Both the position numbers and the translations under genes were made by a program. Below are positions 26,786-35,572 of a stretch of DNA of 64,000 bases, piece by piece. The stretch's first letter is position 1, and each line of letters opens with the position of its first letter. The DNA is from Sulfuricurvum sp. Its GTDB lineage: Bacteria; Campylobacterota; Campylobacteria; Campylobacterales; Sulfurimonadaceae. Under the pieces are notes generated by a model. The model saw only the letters and a program-made list of their open reading frames with translations. It had not been told where the DNA came from and ran no database searches. Location: NCBI RefSeq assembly GCF_023229695.1, contig NZ_JALNYS010000004.1, positions 120,682 through 184,681 of the forward strand, given 5' to 3'.

Positions 26786-26909
26786 CCAAAAATGGTAAAA
26801 GTAGAGCTATAATTAATACAGAATGGTTATCTCACACCATTGTGTAAGTCCGAAAGCTACCCATTTTTTTAAATGTAGCAATTGGTTCTTATTTATAAAA
26901 GGATAGGTT

Positions 26910-27740
26910 ATGAAAAAAAGACTTCTACTCTTGGCTCCACTTCTAGCTGCTGTTTCTTTGGGTGCAGGGGAGCGTTATTACGACGGTTATTCGTACGTCG
27001 GTATCGGATTTGAAAATGCCGCGTATCAAGAAACCGTTTTTATCCCTAACCTTGGATCGGTTAAATCCAAAGCAGTTGTTTCAAGTCCCGTTTACTCAAG
27101 CGGTACGTTGGTAAAAGTAAATGAGCGGTACGATTTTTCCCTTGATTTTTCATCAACGCTCCTTCCGTCCAAGACGACAGAGAATTGGGACTCTCCTAGC
27201 GGGGCGCTACAGCGTAACGATTACGACTTATTGACCAACAATGCAATGATACTTGCCCACTATAAAATAACACCACAGCACCGTATCGTGGCAGGGCCAA
27301 ATTATACGTTGAATACGTTTAAGCGCTATACTTGGGTTCAATTGGATCCACGCATAGCGATTCCGGTAGGTGTCATTGAAGAGCGTTCCGCCTCATTGAG
27401 TGCAACGCTTGGATACTGGTATGAGAATAATACGGCCGCTTTGGAAGGGTGGAGGATTAAAGGGCATGCGTTACTCGGGCTTCCGGTATGGCAACAAACC
27501 AATAATACCGCAAGCGGCGGAGATGTCGTCTTTAATGATATTGGCGGATACAATACGGATGTGAGTCTGTATGCGGGCTATGCCCTTTTTAAAGGGCTTG
27601 AAATCGGGGCATTTGTAGGTGGAAATTACCAAAAAAGAAACGGCGGTTCGCAATTTGACAGTGCCGGTAATAATGTAGTTTGGCCCGAAAATACGTTGAT
27701 GATTTATCGCGGCGGTCTTAACGCGGTATGGAAATTCTAG
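26910..27740 (+). CDS. Putative outer-membrane beta-barrel protein
   Basis: The 276-residue protein has a signal peptide (KKRLLLLAPLLAAVSLGAG) followed by amphipathic strands. It ends in AVWKF, whose terminal Phe fits outer-membrane assembly signals. Strand pairs such as YSYVGIGFENAAYQ and YAGYALFKGLEIGAFVGG support a barrel. I do not recognise a family. An AAAAGGATAGG ribosome-binding site precedes the ATG. The 124-base leader contains two small hairpins (AATGGT/ACCATT at 26822-26841 and GCTAC/GTAGC at 26856-26879) of unknown meaning. A repeat and a terminator follow. Confidence 0.7.
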   Translation: MKKRLLLLAPLLAAVSLGAGERYYDGYSYVGIGFENAAYQETVFIPNLGSVKSKAVVSSPVYSSGTLVKVNERYDFSLDFSSTLLPSKTTENWDSPSGALQRNDYDLLTNNAMILAHYKITPQHRIVAGPNYTLNTFKRYTWVQLDPRIAIPVGVIEERSASLSATLGYWYENNTAALEGWRIKGHALLGLPVWQQTNNTASGGDVVFNDIGGYNTDVSLYAGYALFKGLEIGAFVGGNYQKRNGGSQFDSAGNNVVWPENTLMIYRGGLNAVWKF

Positions 27741-27747
27741 CATTCTA

Positions 27748-27892
27748 TCTGACGTTACGCACTTTCCGGGCAAAGCCCGAAAAGTGGCAGGGACAATTTG
27801 TCCCCTGCACCCCCCTGAAGTTTCCCGTATCTTTCGGATACGGGAGATTACTAACCTTTTCGCACTTGTTTAGAGAAGCTGGGTAAGGTCAA
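27748..27892. repeat. TTACGCAC-ended hairpin repeat, copy F
   Basis: CTGACGTTACGCAC at the left and GGGTAAGGTCAAAT at the right are inverted with a few changes. The interior holds CGGGCAAAGCCCG, GGGACAATTTGTCCC and CCCGTATCTTTCGGATACGGG. The last pair differs in sequence from copy B but keeps pairing, so the stems appear to co-vary between copies. It starts eight bases after the stop of the barrel gene. Confidence 0.85.
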
Positions 27893-27920
27893 ATTCTCTT
27901 TGTATAAAGCCAGAAAGTAA

Positions 27921-27947
27921 TTTTTTGGTTGCAATGCAACCTTTTTT
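27921..27947. terminator. Bidirectional intrinsic terminator
   Basis: GGTTGC (27927-27932) and GCAACC (27936-27941) form a tight stem flanked on both sides by six T residues or, on the other strand, A residues. It would stop transcription coming from the barrel-protein gene before the lipoprotein gene. Confidence 0.65.
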
Positions 27948-28091
27948 CTCCTCTTCTCTCCTTTAATCCAACGAATATAATAAATAGAAGTAGATTAATA
28001 TGGTATTAATTATTTTTATAGAAGAATACCCTTCTAATATTAAAATTTATGCTATTACAGTGTAATTTTAGTTTCTAAAACGGAGGTTTTA

Positions 28092-29921
28092 ATGAAAAAG
28101 TATGCTTTATCCCTTGCCGGGATAGCGTTAGTGGGAGTCAGTTCTCTTTTTTTATCCGGATGCTTGAGCCCGGATGAAGGGAACATCTCCGGTACCGCCT
28201 ATCTGGTTGACAGTAATGTCAGCGGTGTCAATTATCATTGCGGTCAGTTATCCGGTGTGACGGGAACGAACGGTTCATTTCCGTATCAAAAAGGTCAAAC
28301 ATGTACTTTTACGATCGGTTCTACTGCATTTACTATTGCGGCGGATAAAATTACGAACGGCAAATCATTAACACCTTTTGACGTATTTCCGGAAGATGAC
28401 GAAAAAGCGATCAACCTTGCCCGTCTCCTCCAAACGTTGGATTCGGATAATAATGCCAGTAACGGTATTGATATCAATGCTTCGGCACATCTTCAACTCA
28501 AACACCAGATGGAGTTCGGTGCCAATTTTGACGCCAATCTTACCTCTGAGCTCAACGGAAGCGTTTATCAAAACCAGATACGCACCCGGGTTCAGGCGAT
28601 GGAACATTTGTCCGCTACCGTCGGGGCAATAACCCGTTCTACCTTTACAACGTTTGAACGGATTGCGGAAATCGATATTAATGCCAGTTCTATCGAAAGC
28701 GCGTCGGGTTCCTCTAACCCTACCGATCAGGCGCGATACGTTGCGCAGAAAATTGCGCAATACTATAATGATGTGAATGATCAAAACACAGGTTACTCCA
28801 TAGCGGATTGGGTATTGGGGGGATCAACGATGACGGGGAAAGCCGATAATAACAAAACGGCCTATAATCCCTATATTCTGGAAATCCCATCACCGGACAA
28901 TAACAAAACGATGATTGTTGAAGTGTGCAATAAAACGCATGCGGGGAGAGCCATTGCCGGAAGTACCATTATCGGCGGTGAAGGGCACGGACCTGCATTG
29001 CCGTGCGAAATTGCGGTTTATACCGATAGGGTGACCGGGAAAATTTACGTAGACATTCTCGATCCGGTCGGAAGCTTTGCGATTTTCTTTAACGATTTAG
29101 GGACCAATGCGGCGATGGCGGCAATGGCCCTTCAGGTTAAAACGGAGATTAAACTGATCACCTACAAAGGGCTAGATGCAGGGGCGGTTTCCTATACACG
29201 CAAGTCAACACCGATGGGGCCGGTTTTCACTGCCGACGACATTAAAGCGATGAGCAATCAATACATTACCTACACCTATGATATCAATACCAGTGATGCC
29301 GGATGGCAAGGGGCAACGACATCGGCTGCCAAACGGGCCATGGCGATCAAAGCGGCGCAAAAATTGATTGAAAAAATGACGGTCAATATCCCAAGCGGAT
29401 ATACCAATGCCTATCTAAGCGCGCCGTATGTTGCAGCCGGCAGTTTCGGAGTCAACGGTACCGATTTGAATGCAACTCTTGTCGGAAATGCAGACTACAA
29501 CCTCTCCGAAAATGGGTATTGGCGTTCTGCCCGTTCTGCACCGTTGAGCGTGCCGCGTGATGTTGATACTGCGGTGTATGGATTCATCTACACCGTTGAA
29601 GCGTGTTCTCCGACGTATGCAAAAATGGCATTGAGTATGGGTGGAGACAGCCGTAACCATGCAACGGCGCTTCCGTGTCAAATGTCCTTTTACATTGATG
29701 ACAGCGACGCGAATGCCCCGAAGCTCAAAGTGGTTTTCTTAAACCCGGAATTTATGTTTCAAACCCTCTTTAAAGATAAAATGGCGGGTCTCAGTACGAC
29801 GGATCAAACAGCACTCAGTGCGATGGCGACAACCGTCAAAAACGATCTGGTTAATCTGACCCGCTATGTGATGAACAATTCAGCGCTTGGCTGGATCATC
29901 CCTGCCGCCGTGAAAAAATAG
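28092..29921 (+). CDS. Lipoprotein with two DUF302-like domains
   Basis: The 609-residue protein starts with a lipoprotein signal (GVSSLFLSGC, lipid Cys near residue 24). A short carboxypeptidase-regulatory-like segment (GNISGTAYLVDSNVSGVNYHC) follows. Two copies of a DUF302-like pattern are visible, IVEVCNKTHAGRAI...LPCEIAVYTD around 278-320 and TVEACSPTYAKMAL...LPCQMSFYID around 499-540. DUF302 proteins are periplasmic or membrane-bound and of uncertain function. A duplicated domain on one lipoprotein is less usual. The gene is monocistronic with a GGAGG ribosome-binding site and is followed by a hairpin. Confidence 0.7.
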   Translation: MKKYALSLAGIALVGVSSLFLSGCLSPDEGNISGTAYLVDSNVSGVNYHCGQLSGVTGTNGSFPYQKGQTCTFTIGSTAFTIAADKITNGKSLTPFDVFPEDDEKAINLARLLQTLDSDNNASNGIDINASAHLQLKHQMEFGANFDANLTSELNGSVYQNQIRTRVQAMEHLSATVGAITRSTFTTFERIAEIDINASSIESASGSSNPTDQARYVAQKIAQYYNDVNDQNTGYSIADWVLGGSTMTGKADNNKTAYNPYILEIPSPDNNKTMIVEVCNKTHAGRAIAGSTIIGGEGHGPALPCEIAVYTDRVTGKIYVDILDPVGSFAIFFNDLGTNAAMAAMALQVKTEIKLITYKGLDAGAVSYTRKSTPMGPVFTADDIKAMSNQYITYTYDINTSDAGWQGATTSAAKRAMAIKAAQKLIEKMTVNIPSGYTNAYLSAPYVAAGSFGVNGTDLNATLVGNADYNLSENGYWRSARSAPLSVPRDVDTAVYGFIYTVEACSPTYAKMALSMGGDSRNHATALPCQMSFYIDDSDANAPKLKVVFLNPEFMFQTLFKDKMAGLSTTDQTALSAMATTVKNDLVNLTRYVMNNSALGWIIPAAVKK

Positions 29922-29941
29922 ATTCCCCCTTCCGGGGAATC
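29921..29941 (+). terminator. Hairpin after the lipoprotein gene
   Basis: GATTCCCC and GGGGAATC pair around a five-base loop, beginning at the last base of the stop codon. The T-tract downstream is poor (CTCCATTACCTTTC), so termination may be weak or factor-aided. Confidence 0.4.
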
Positions 29942-29990
29942 CTCCATTACCTTTCACAACTGTCATCCTTCTATAGTCAATAGGAAAATT

Positions 29991-30638
29991 TTAATTTAAA
30001 CATTCGCGTTTGAAATACTCACGTCCCACTTTGCATAATGGACACGCAACCGGCGGTTTTTTGCCTCGGTGGATGTGTCCGCATACTTCACAGACCCAAA
30101 TTTCATCTTCTTCGCTGGCAAAGAATCCATCGGCGATCAATGCTTCCTTGAGGGTGGCGTATTCGCGTTCATGCTCCACTTCGACTTTACCGATAGCATT
30201 AAAAAGGCGGGCCAAATCATTGTGCCCTTCCTCTTTGGCGATTTCGCTAAATCCTGGATACATGGTTTCATGCTCATAATGCTCACCCGCCATTGCGGTA
30301 TCGAGATTGGCAGCCGTCGCATCGACGTCACAGCCGTGGATCAGTTTATGATACGCTTTGTATTGGGCACGCGCATGATACATTTCATTGAATGCCGCTT
30401 CACGGAAGTGACGTTCTACCGCATGCCACCCTTCATCACGGGCGATATCGGCAAATAACTCGTATTTATTGCGAGCCATACTCTCGCCTCCAAACGCTTT
30501 CATCAGATTCACCGCTGTGAGACTTTCGGTAATCATTTCCATATTATGACCACAGCAAACGAGGGTCCCCCCTCCGACATTTTGAACTTCGATCTCATTT
30601 CCGCATGTATTACAGCGGTAGGTTTCGTATTGACGCAT
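29991..30638 (-). CDS. rrc: Desulforubrerythrin, peroxide reductase
   Basis: The 215-residue protein has three parts, as in Campylobacter jejuni Rrc. An N-terminal desulforedoxin-type Cys4 iron site (YRCNTCGNE...VCCGHNMEM) is followed by a four-helix di-iron rubrerythrin domain (FADIARDEGWHAVERHFREAAFNE; GEHYEHETMYPGF; VEVEHEREY) and a C-terminal rubredoxin site (WVCEVCGHIHRG...CPLCKVG). It reduces hydrogen peroxide in the cytoplasm under low oxygen. It is divergent from a PerR-like regulator gene, which probably controls it through the inverted repeat at 30675-30697. Confidence 0.93.
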   Translation of the reverse strand: MRQYETYRCNTCGNEIEVQNVGGGTLVCCGHNMEMITESLTAVNLMKAFGGESMARNKYELFADIARDEGWHAVERHFREAAFNEMYHARAQYKAYHKLIHGCDVDATAANLDTAMAGEHYEHETMYPGFSEIAKEEGHNDLARLFNAIGKVEVEHEREYATLKEALIADGFFASEEDEIWVCEVCGHIHRGKKPPVACPLCKVGREYFKRECLN

Positions 30639-30674
30639 TGTAATCCTTTCTATAAAATAGTTGATTTAATCATA

Positions 30675-30697
30675 CTCTAAATGGGTAATATTTAGAG
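30675..30697 (-). promoter_or_regulatory. Candidate PerR/Fur operator
   Basis: CTCTAAAT and ATTTAGAG form a perfect 8-base inverted repeat with a 7-base spacer, 37 bases upstream of the desulforubrerythrin start. It lies in the 204-base divergent region shared with the Fur-family gene, which has a TATAAT at 30803-30808. Binding by that regulator is inferred from position only. Confidence 0.4.
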
Positions 30698-30842
30698 CAT
30701 TATATTTTTCCAAAAAGGGCGAAATCCCTCCGGTGATTTTAGCCAATCTCCTTGAATGTTAAATGTGAATTAATCATATCTAAAAAAGAATATTTATTAC
30801 GCTATAATTATCTAGAAACCAACACTCTAATAAGGTTAAGTA

Positions 30843-31271
30843 ATGTATGAGCAGCTTTTAAGATCAAAAGGGTTGAAATCGACTCCGCAACGTTTGATGG
30901 CTTTAAAAGCGATACAAGAAGGTGGACATATTGATATCGATCAATTGCATGATAGTTTCAATCGTTTAGGGATGAAGATCCCGCTTGCGACCTTGTATCG
31001 CATTTTGGGTGAACTCTCTTCGGTCGGAATTTTACATACCGTGACCTTATCGGGTCAAAAAACACGATACGAGATCGCAAAAGGGGATCATCCCCATTTT
31101 TTATGCGAACAATGCGGACAATTGGAAGATTTGCATGTCGCAATGGATGAAATTGCAACGATTGCACAGAACGCATGTGTCCATTCAACCCGTTCCGTAT
31201 CGGTAATGCTGCATGGTATTTGTCAAAATTGCAGTTCTATTCCGGATAAGACAAGGGAAAGTGAAGGATAA
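30843..31271 (+). CDS. perR: Fur-family regulator, PerR-like
   Basis: The 142-residue protein has the Fur winged-helix N-terminus (LKSTPQRLMALKAIQEGGH, then IPLATLYRILGEL as recognition helix). The C-terminal dimer domain carries two CxxC zinc pairs (HFLCEQCGQL and GICQNCSS). The family senses iron, zinc or peroxide. Divergent placement beside desulforubrerythrin and near cytochrome c peroxidase suggests PerR, but the residues that separate PerR from Fur cannot be judged confidently by eye. A hairpin at 31274-31299 follows. Confidence 0.8.
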   Translation: MYEQLLRSKGLKSTPQRLMALKAIQEGGHIDIDQLHDSFNRLGMKIPLATLYRILGELSSVGILHTVTLSGQKTRYEIAKGDHPHFLCEQCGQLEDLHVAMDEIATIAQNACVHSTRSVSVMLHGICQNCSSIPDKTRESEG

Positions 31272-31273
31272 TT

Positions 31274-31299
31274 TTTCCATCGCCCAAAAGCGATGGAAA
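31274..31299. terminator. Convergent-gene terminator hairpin
   Basis: TTTCCATCGC and GCGATGGAAA pair perfectly around a six-base loop, three bases after the regulator stop and eight before the end of the convergent cytochrome c peroxidase gene. It would serve both genes, although T-tracts are short. Confidence 0.6.
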
Positions 31300-31306
31300 T
31301 ACGAAA

Positions 31307-32335
31307 TCAGTTATTAACAACGTCTACTTTAGGAGTAGTCAGAGTAGATGCCGGAAGGATCGGATAGACGATAGTCGGTTTTTTGCCCTCTAGCGATTTA
31401 AGAAACGTTTCGATTTCGTTCGTCTCTTGATCGTTCAAATCAACACCGAGCTGGATACGTCCCATCTCTTTGATCGCTTCGCTTAGAGTAGCGATTTGGC
31501 CGTTATGGAAGTATGGGGCGGTTTCGGTAACGTTGCGGAGTGTCGGTACACGTACTAAGCCCTTGGTATCCCCTTTGAAATCGCCGATATTCATATATTT
31601 ATAAGGTGCTACGACCCCAAATGCCTGCATCGTTCCGCCCAGTGCGATGTCGTTGTGACAGGTTGCACACCCTTTATCGATAAAGGTTTTAAGCCCTTTT
31701 TGCTCTGCTTTGTTCAACGCTTTTGTATTGCCGTTTAAAAAATCGTCATAGCGTGATGGGGTTACGAGAGTACGTTCGAATACGGCGATCGTATCGGCGA
31801 TTTTTTCAAACGTAATTTTGACATCTTTGCCGTACGCTTTTTGGAACATTTTGACGTATTGAGGCATGGAGTTGACAACATCCGTGACCACTCCTTTTGG
31901 AGAAGCCATTTCAGGGGCTGCTTGGATAGGCCCTTGTGCTTGGTCTTCAAGATGGGGAGAGCGTCCGTCCCAGAATTGCCGGCTGTAGAATACGGCATTG
32001 TAAACGGTCGGCGAACTCAAATTATGAGGATTAGCGGTCCATTTGTGCCCGATTGCGGCGCTCATACCGTCAACGCCGCCGGTTGCCAGATTGTGACACG
32101 TATTACAGCTGATCAAACCGCTTTTAGAGAGGCGCGGTTCGAAATAGAGCATTTTACCAAGCTCGACTTTAGCCGCAGTGGTCGGATTTTTGGGGTTCGA
32201 AGTAAGTTTCTCGACGGCTTTTGCACTTGAAGGGATCGGCTTTAGTCCTGCCGTTTTAGCTTCACTTATCAGTGAAGCGCCCATAACGCTAGAAGCGACG
32301 ATGGCTGAAATGAGTAATGCTTTCATAAATGACAT
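31307..32335 (-). CDS. Dihaem cytochrome c peroxidase
   Basis: The 342-residue protein has a signal peptide (KALLISAIVASSVMGAS) and two CxxCH haem sites, CNTCH near residue 77 and CATCH near residue 223, in the layout of bacterial CCP/MauG proteins. Around them lie GKMLYFEPRLSKSG, FWDGRSPHLEDQA and PTLRNVTETAPYFHNG, all typical of CCP. It reduces hydrogen peroxide in the periplasm using cytochrome c electrons. Together with desulforubrerythrin and the PerR-like protein it forms a peroxide-defence neighbourhood. It converges on the regulator gene. Confidence 0.93.
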   Translation of the reverse strand: MSFMKALLISAIVASSVMGASLISEAKTAGLKPIPSSAKAVEKLTSNPKNPTTAAKVELGKMLYFEPRLSKSGLISCNTCHNLATGGVDGMSAAIGHKWTANPHNLSSPTVYNAVFYSRQFWDGRSPHLEDQAQGPIQAAPEMASPKGVVTDVVNSMPQYVKMFQKAYGKDVKITFEKIADTIAVFERTLVTPSRYDDFLNGNTKALNKAEQKGLKTFIDKGCATCHNDIALGGTMQAFGVVAPYKYMNIGDFKGDTKGLVRVPTLRNVTETAPYFHNGQIATLSEAIKEMGRIQLGVDLNDQETNEIETFLKSLEGKKPTIVYPILPASTLTTPKVDVVNN

Positions 32336-32461
32336 CCTGTGAATTATTTTATAAAAGAATTATAGCTGAATCCAGATAAAAGTGAAATATTATCATTTAC
32401 AACTTATTATCATTTAATAAATTAACCCTATAATGGTGGAAATTTTTATATAAGGTAAAAC

Positions 32462-33346
32462 ATGAAAATCTTTGTTGCTTTGTTTTCAACAGTATTGTCT
32501 TTAATGGCAATAGAACCGCTAGTGAGTCCGCAGTGGCTGAATGAACATCAAAACGATGCCCAGATTCGGATCGTCGAGGTATCGGATGGCGATACGTATC
32601 AACTTGAGCATATTGGCAATGCAGTGCATACTGCTATCGGTTCATGGCGTTTTGATAATGGAACTTTTCTCTCCATCCGTCCAGTTGAAGAGATTGAAAG
32701 AGAGATCAGCCGTCTGGGAATCGATGAAAAAATCGATGTTGTTTTGTACGCACCGATCAACAATCCGAAAGATTTACTCAAAGCCAGTTATATCTATTGG
32801 GCATTGCACTATCACGGCGTAAAAAACGTTGCCTTGCTTGATGGAGGTATGGGCGGATGGAAGAGTGCACATTTGCCGCTCAGCAATGATAATGTTATGA
32901 TAAAACCTACGGTTTTTAAAGCTGTGCTGGATAAAACAAAGATTGCCGATATGAACTATGTAAAAAACCATTTGGGCAAACTTCCTATGATCGATGCACG
33001 TCCAAGCGATATGTATCTAGGTGTCACTCCGACACCTACCGTAAAACGTAACGGACATATCAAAGGGGGAATGAGCTATTCATGGAATTACTCCGTCGAT
33101 AAAGAGTATCTCTTAAAGTCCAAAAACATGTTGGAGTCGGTTTTTAAAGAGGGGTACAAACTGGATAAAAATAAAGAAGTGCTCGTCTATTGTACCGGCG
33201 GGCTGGAGACATCGTTTAATTATTTTGTTTTGAACGGTGTTTTGGGGTATCAGCATGTCCGATTATACGATGCATCGATGAAGGAGTGGGGAAATCGAGA
33301 TGATACGCCGATGATTCAATATCGTTACGAACTCTTTCAAAAATAA
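32462..33346 (+). CDS. Periplasmic rhodanese-type sulfurtransferase
   Basis: The 294-residue protein has a signal peptide (KIFVALFSTVLSLMA) and two rhodanese-like domains. The active-site loop in the second domain is VYCTGGLETSF near residue 245, with the catalytic Cys followed by TGGLET. The first domain lacks an obvious Cys loop. Segments MIDARPSDMY and HIKGGMSYSW fit the thiosulfate or 3-mercaptopyruvate sulfurtransferase fold. It probably handles periplasmic thiosulfate or cyanide. A fairly AT-rich gap of 149 bases with a GGGTTTATA/TATAACCC hairpin follows before the convergent pilin genes. Confidence 0.8.
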   Translation: MKIFVALFSTVLSLMAIEPLVSPQWLNEHQNDAQIRIVEVSDGDTYQLEHIGNAVHTAIGSWRFDNGTFLSIRPVEEIEREISRLGIDEKIDVVLYAPINNPKDLLKASYIYWALHYHGVKNVALLDGGMGGWKSAHLPLSNDNVMIKPTVFKAVLDKTKIADMNYVKNHLGKLPMIDARPSDMYLGVTPTPTVKRNGHIKGGMSYSWNYSVDKEYLLKSKNMLESVFKEGYKLDKNKEVLVYCTGGLETSFNYFVLNGVLGYQHVRLYDASMKEWGNRDDTPMIQYRYELFQK

Positions 33347-33495
33347 AACACTTACCTTTTATAACGATGTAGCATGGGTTTATAAAAATATAACCCTTGC
33401 GCACCATCTACCCCAAGTTCTTTGACTACCTGGATTGAGTAGTTTCTCATACACAGAAGCCAGCAGAAGATGAATTCGATGTAGGGTTACACCCA

Positions 33496-33999
33496 TTATT
33501 TGGATGTTTCCACCATTAAAGGGGGTTCGTTTTCAAATTTTAAATAGACAAATCGATTTTTTAAAGCGTCATAAAGACGAAAATATTCGCAATGAGTTTG
33601 GATACGGTCACTGTGGACGAGAAAAAGAGATTCGGGAGTTAAAGGGAGCTTTATAGGGGCAGCCGATTCAAGGCGGATCAGGGTATTGTCCTGCTTCAGT
33701 ACGAGCCAAATGACAAAAGGGCGGTTTAGTGCGTATAAAGAGCGATTCGAATTATTAATGGTAATGCGATCAAAATCTTTGTTAGACGCCGTCGTTACGC
33801 TGACCGATTCGGTACGCTCCAAATCGGTTCGAAGCAACGAGAGGATTTGATTTTTTTTCCCAAGCACGGCTTCTTTTTTTTGATAAAAAACCTGCTGCTT
33901 TCGTAAGTTATCAATGGATCCGAATAAGAAAAGGGCAATTAAACCAAAAAGGGTGATCGAGACCAGCAGCTCGATTAGAGTAAATCCCTCTCTTTTCAT
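33496..33999 (-). CDS. gspJ: Type II secretion minor pseudopilin, GspJ-like
   Basis: The 167-residue protein has a short prepilin leader and the methylated N-terminus G/FTLIELLVSITLFGLIALFLF, with Glu at mature position 5. The rest is a polar globular domain. Its position last in the G-H-I-J run and its size fit GspJ, the minor pseudopilin near the pseudopilus tip. It overlaps the preceding gene by four bases. The subunit letter is inferred from order and size, since minor pseudopilins diverge quickly. Confidence 0.7.
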   Translation of the reverse strand: MKREGFTLIELLVSITLFGLIALFLFGSIDNLRKQQVFYQKKEAVLGKKNQILSLLRTDLERTESVSVTTASNKDFDRITINNSNRSLYALNRPFVIWLVLKQDNTLIRLESAAPIKLPLTPESLFLVHSDRIQTHCEYFRLYDALKNRFVYLKFENEPPLMVETSK

Positions 34000-34436
34000 T
34001 GGGTATCCGCCGGCATTCGAAAAAATATTCTTTTGTCCCCTTTATTTTCAAGAACCGTTTTTTGGACAAAAATATGAGCTTGTGACGCAGTAGGATCGAT
34101 AGCACTCAGATTCATCGAGATAAAAGGATCAATCATCTCCTTGGGGAAATAGCGTATATGGAAGGAGCTCTCTTTTAAGTTTTCAGCGATTCTTGGATGG
34201 TCAATCTGGTAGCGTGCACTCAGAATTTCATACATACTCATTGTCCGTCCATGCATATTTTCATTGACCTGACTTGCCGCCACACTCATCATCAAAGAGG
34301 AATCAAATCGGTTTAGGGCATTTGCAGACGTATTGGAGGCATGGGATATGACATGCATCAATGCCAATGTCGCAATCGAAGCAAGAGAGATGGCTACGAG
34401 TGTTTCGATCAGTGAAAACCCTTTACTCCCCCGCAT
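33996..34436 (-). CDS. gspI: Type II secretion minor pseudopilin, GspI-like
   Basis: The mature N-terminus is FSLIETLVAISLASIATLAL after a leader of about six residues (MRGSKG). The start at ATG 34436 gives a normal prepilin leader; ATG or GTG codons 9 to 12 bases upstream are possible alternatives. Either way it overlaps the preceding gene. The length of about 146 residues fits GspI, part of the tip complex with H, J and K. Confidence 0.65.
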   Translation of the reverse strand: MRGSKGFSLIETLVAISLASIATLALMHVISHASNTSANALNRFDSSLMMSVAASQVNENMHGRTMSMYEILSARYQIDHPRIAENLKESSFHIRYFPKEMIDPFISMNLSAIDPTASQAHIFVQKTVLENKGDKRIFFRMPADTQ

Positions 34437-34983
34437 AATAATCATCACTTCTCATGGGATAACGGCTTTGATTAAAGATAAACTCCTTAAGAGCCTCTTC
34501 GCTTTTGGTAATGTAGGGTTTATCTCCTCCAAGCGGGGAATAAAGGTAAAAACGTTCTTGGTTTTTGAGTAATAAAGGAGAGGTTGAACCATCAGGATAG
34601 AGCGTGTATTCGAAACATTTTTGATGGAGGCTACCTTCTGTTTTGGTAATCATTTTGCCATATTTTTTCAGTTCGCCGAAACGGTCAAATCCATATCGTT
34701 CTATTGCCCCTTCGAATTGAAGGTGAATTGTCGCAAGCGGCGTTTCATCGGCAGACCAGACACGGCACTCTTTACACGACAAATCACAAACTAATCGAAC
34801 TTTGCTCGATTGAGAAAGTGAAGTTAAACTGCTTTTGAGAGACAACAGTGTTATACGCGATGCCGTCGATTTCTCTTTTTTTAAGGTAAAAATCCCAATA
34901 GAATAAACGACTCCGACAATCGTCATGACCACTAATAATTCAAAGAGGGTCATTCCGCTGCGCGAGGTTTTCACTATCGGCAC
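34423..34983 (-). CDS. gspH: Type II secretion minor pseudopilin, GspH-like
   Basis: The 186-residue protein has a leader ending SRSG and the mature N-terminus MTLFELLVVMTIVGVVYSIG, with Glu at position 5. Two Cys in LVCDLSCKECRVW may form a disulfide outside the membrane. Order and size point to GspH. Start and stop overlap both neighbours, so the four pilin genes are translationally linked. Confidence 0.65.
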   Translation of the reverse strand: MPIVKTSRSGMTLFELLVVMTIVGVVYSIGIFTLKKEKSTASRITLLSLKSSLTSLSQSSKVRLVCDLSCKECRVWSADETPLATIHLQFEGAIERYGFDRFGELKKYGKMITKTEGSLHQKCFEYTLYPDGSTSPLLLKNQERFYLYSPLGGDKPYITKSEEALKEFIFNQSRYPMRSDDYYAGE

Positions 34984-35405
34984 TCAGAGAGTTTTTGATC
35001 CTTATCTTCATCTTTGCCACCCTCTTTACCGTCACTGCCCAAAGAGATCAGTTCGACAGAACCATCTGTATTAAGATAGAGATAAGGTTTATTCCATGGA
35101 TCTTTTGGAATATTCTTCCCTTCGAGATAGCCGTTGGGTGAGTATGCGCTGTATTCATCCGGGTTGGGGTTGGTCACGAGTGCTTTTAGCCCCTCTTCGG
35201 TTGTCGGATAAGAGCCGTTATCGACTTTGAACATTTTTAGACTCTCGTTTAAACTTTTCATCTGAATGCACACCAGTTTTTGTTTGGCTTCATCACTCTT
35301 GCCGGTAATATTAGGGATAACAAACGATGCTAATAACCCAAGGATAATGATAACAACCATGATTTCAATCAACGTAAACGCTTTTCTTTGCCGTGTTCGA
35401 TACAT
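34974..35405 (-). CDS. gspG: Type II secretion major pseudopilin
   Basis: The 143-residue protein starts MYRTRQRKA, then FTLIEIMVVIIILGLLASFV, the prepilin site. The segments NGSYPTTEEGLKALV, GYLEGKNIPKDPWNKPYLY and ELISLGSDGKEGG are the calcium-binding and C-terminal signatures of GspG. It builds the pseudopilus that pushes substrates through the secretin. It is first in the leftward operon and divergent from gspK with a 167-base promoter region. Confidence 0.92.
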   Translation of the reverse strand: MYRTRQRKAFTLIEIMVVIIILGLLASFVIPNITGKSDEAKQKLVCIQMKSLNESLKMFKVDNGSYPTTEEGLKALVTNPNPDEYSAYSPNGYLEGKNIPKDPWNKPYLYLNTDGSVELISLGSDGKEGGKDEDKDQKLSECR

Positions 35406-35572
35406 TCGATAACTCCTGCCCTCTATTTGTCTTATTATAATAAAAGAATCAAAAAATAGGACTTAATCATTTGGTATAAGTTTATATAAATTTCAAGCGC
35501 TGTAACGGTTATGGATTGAGGCTGTGCTATACTTCGAAAAGAAGTAAATTTTGATAAAGATAATGTAGTGTG

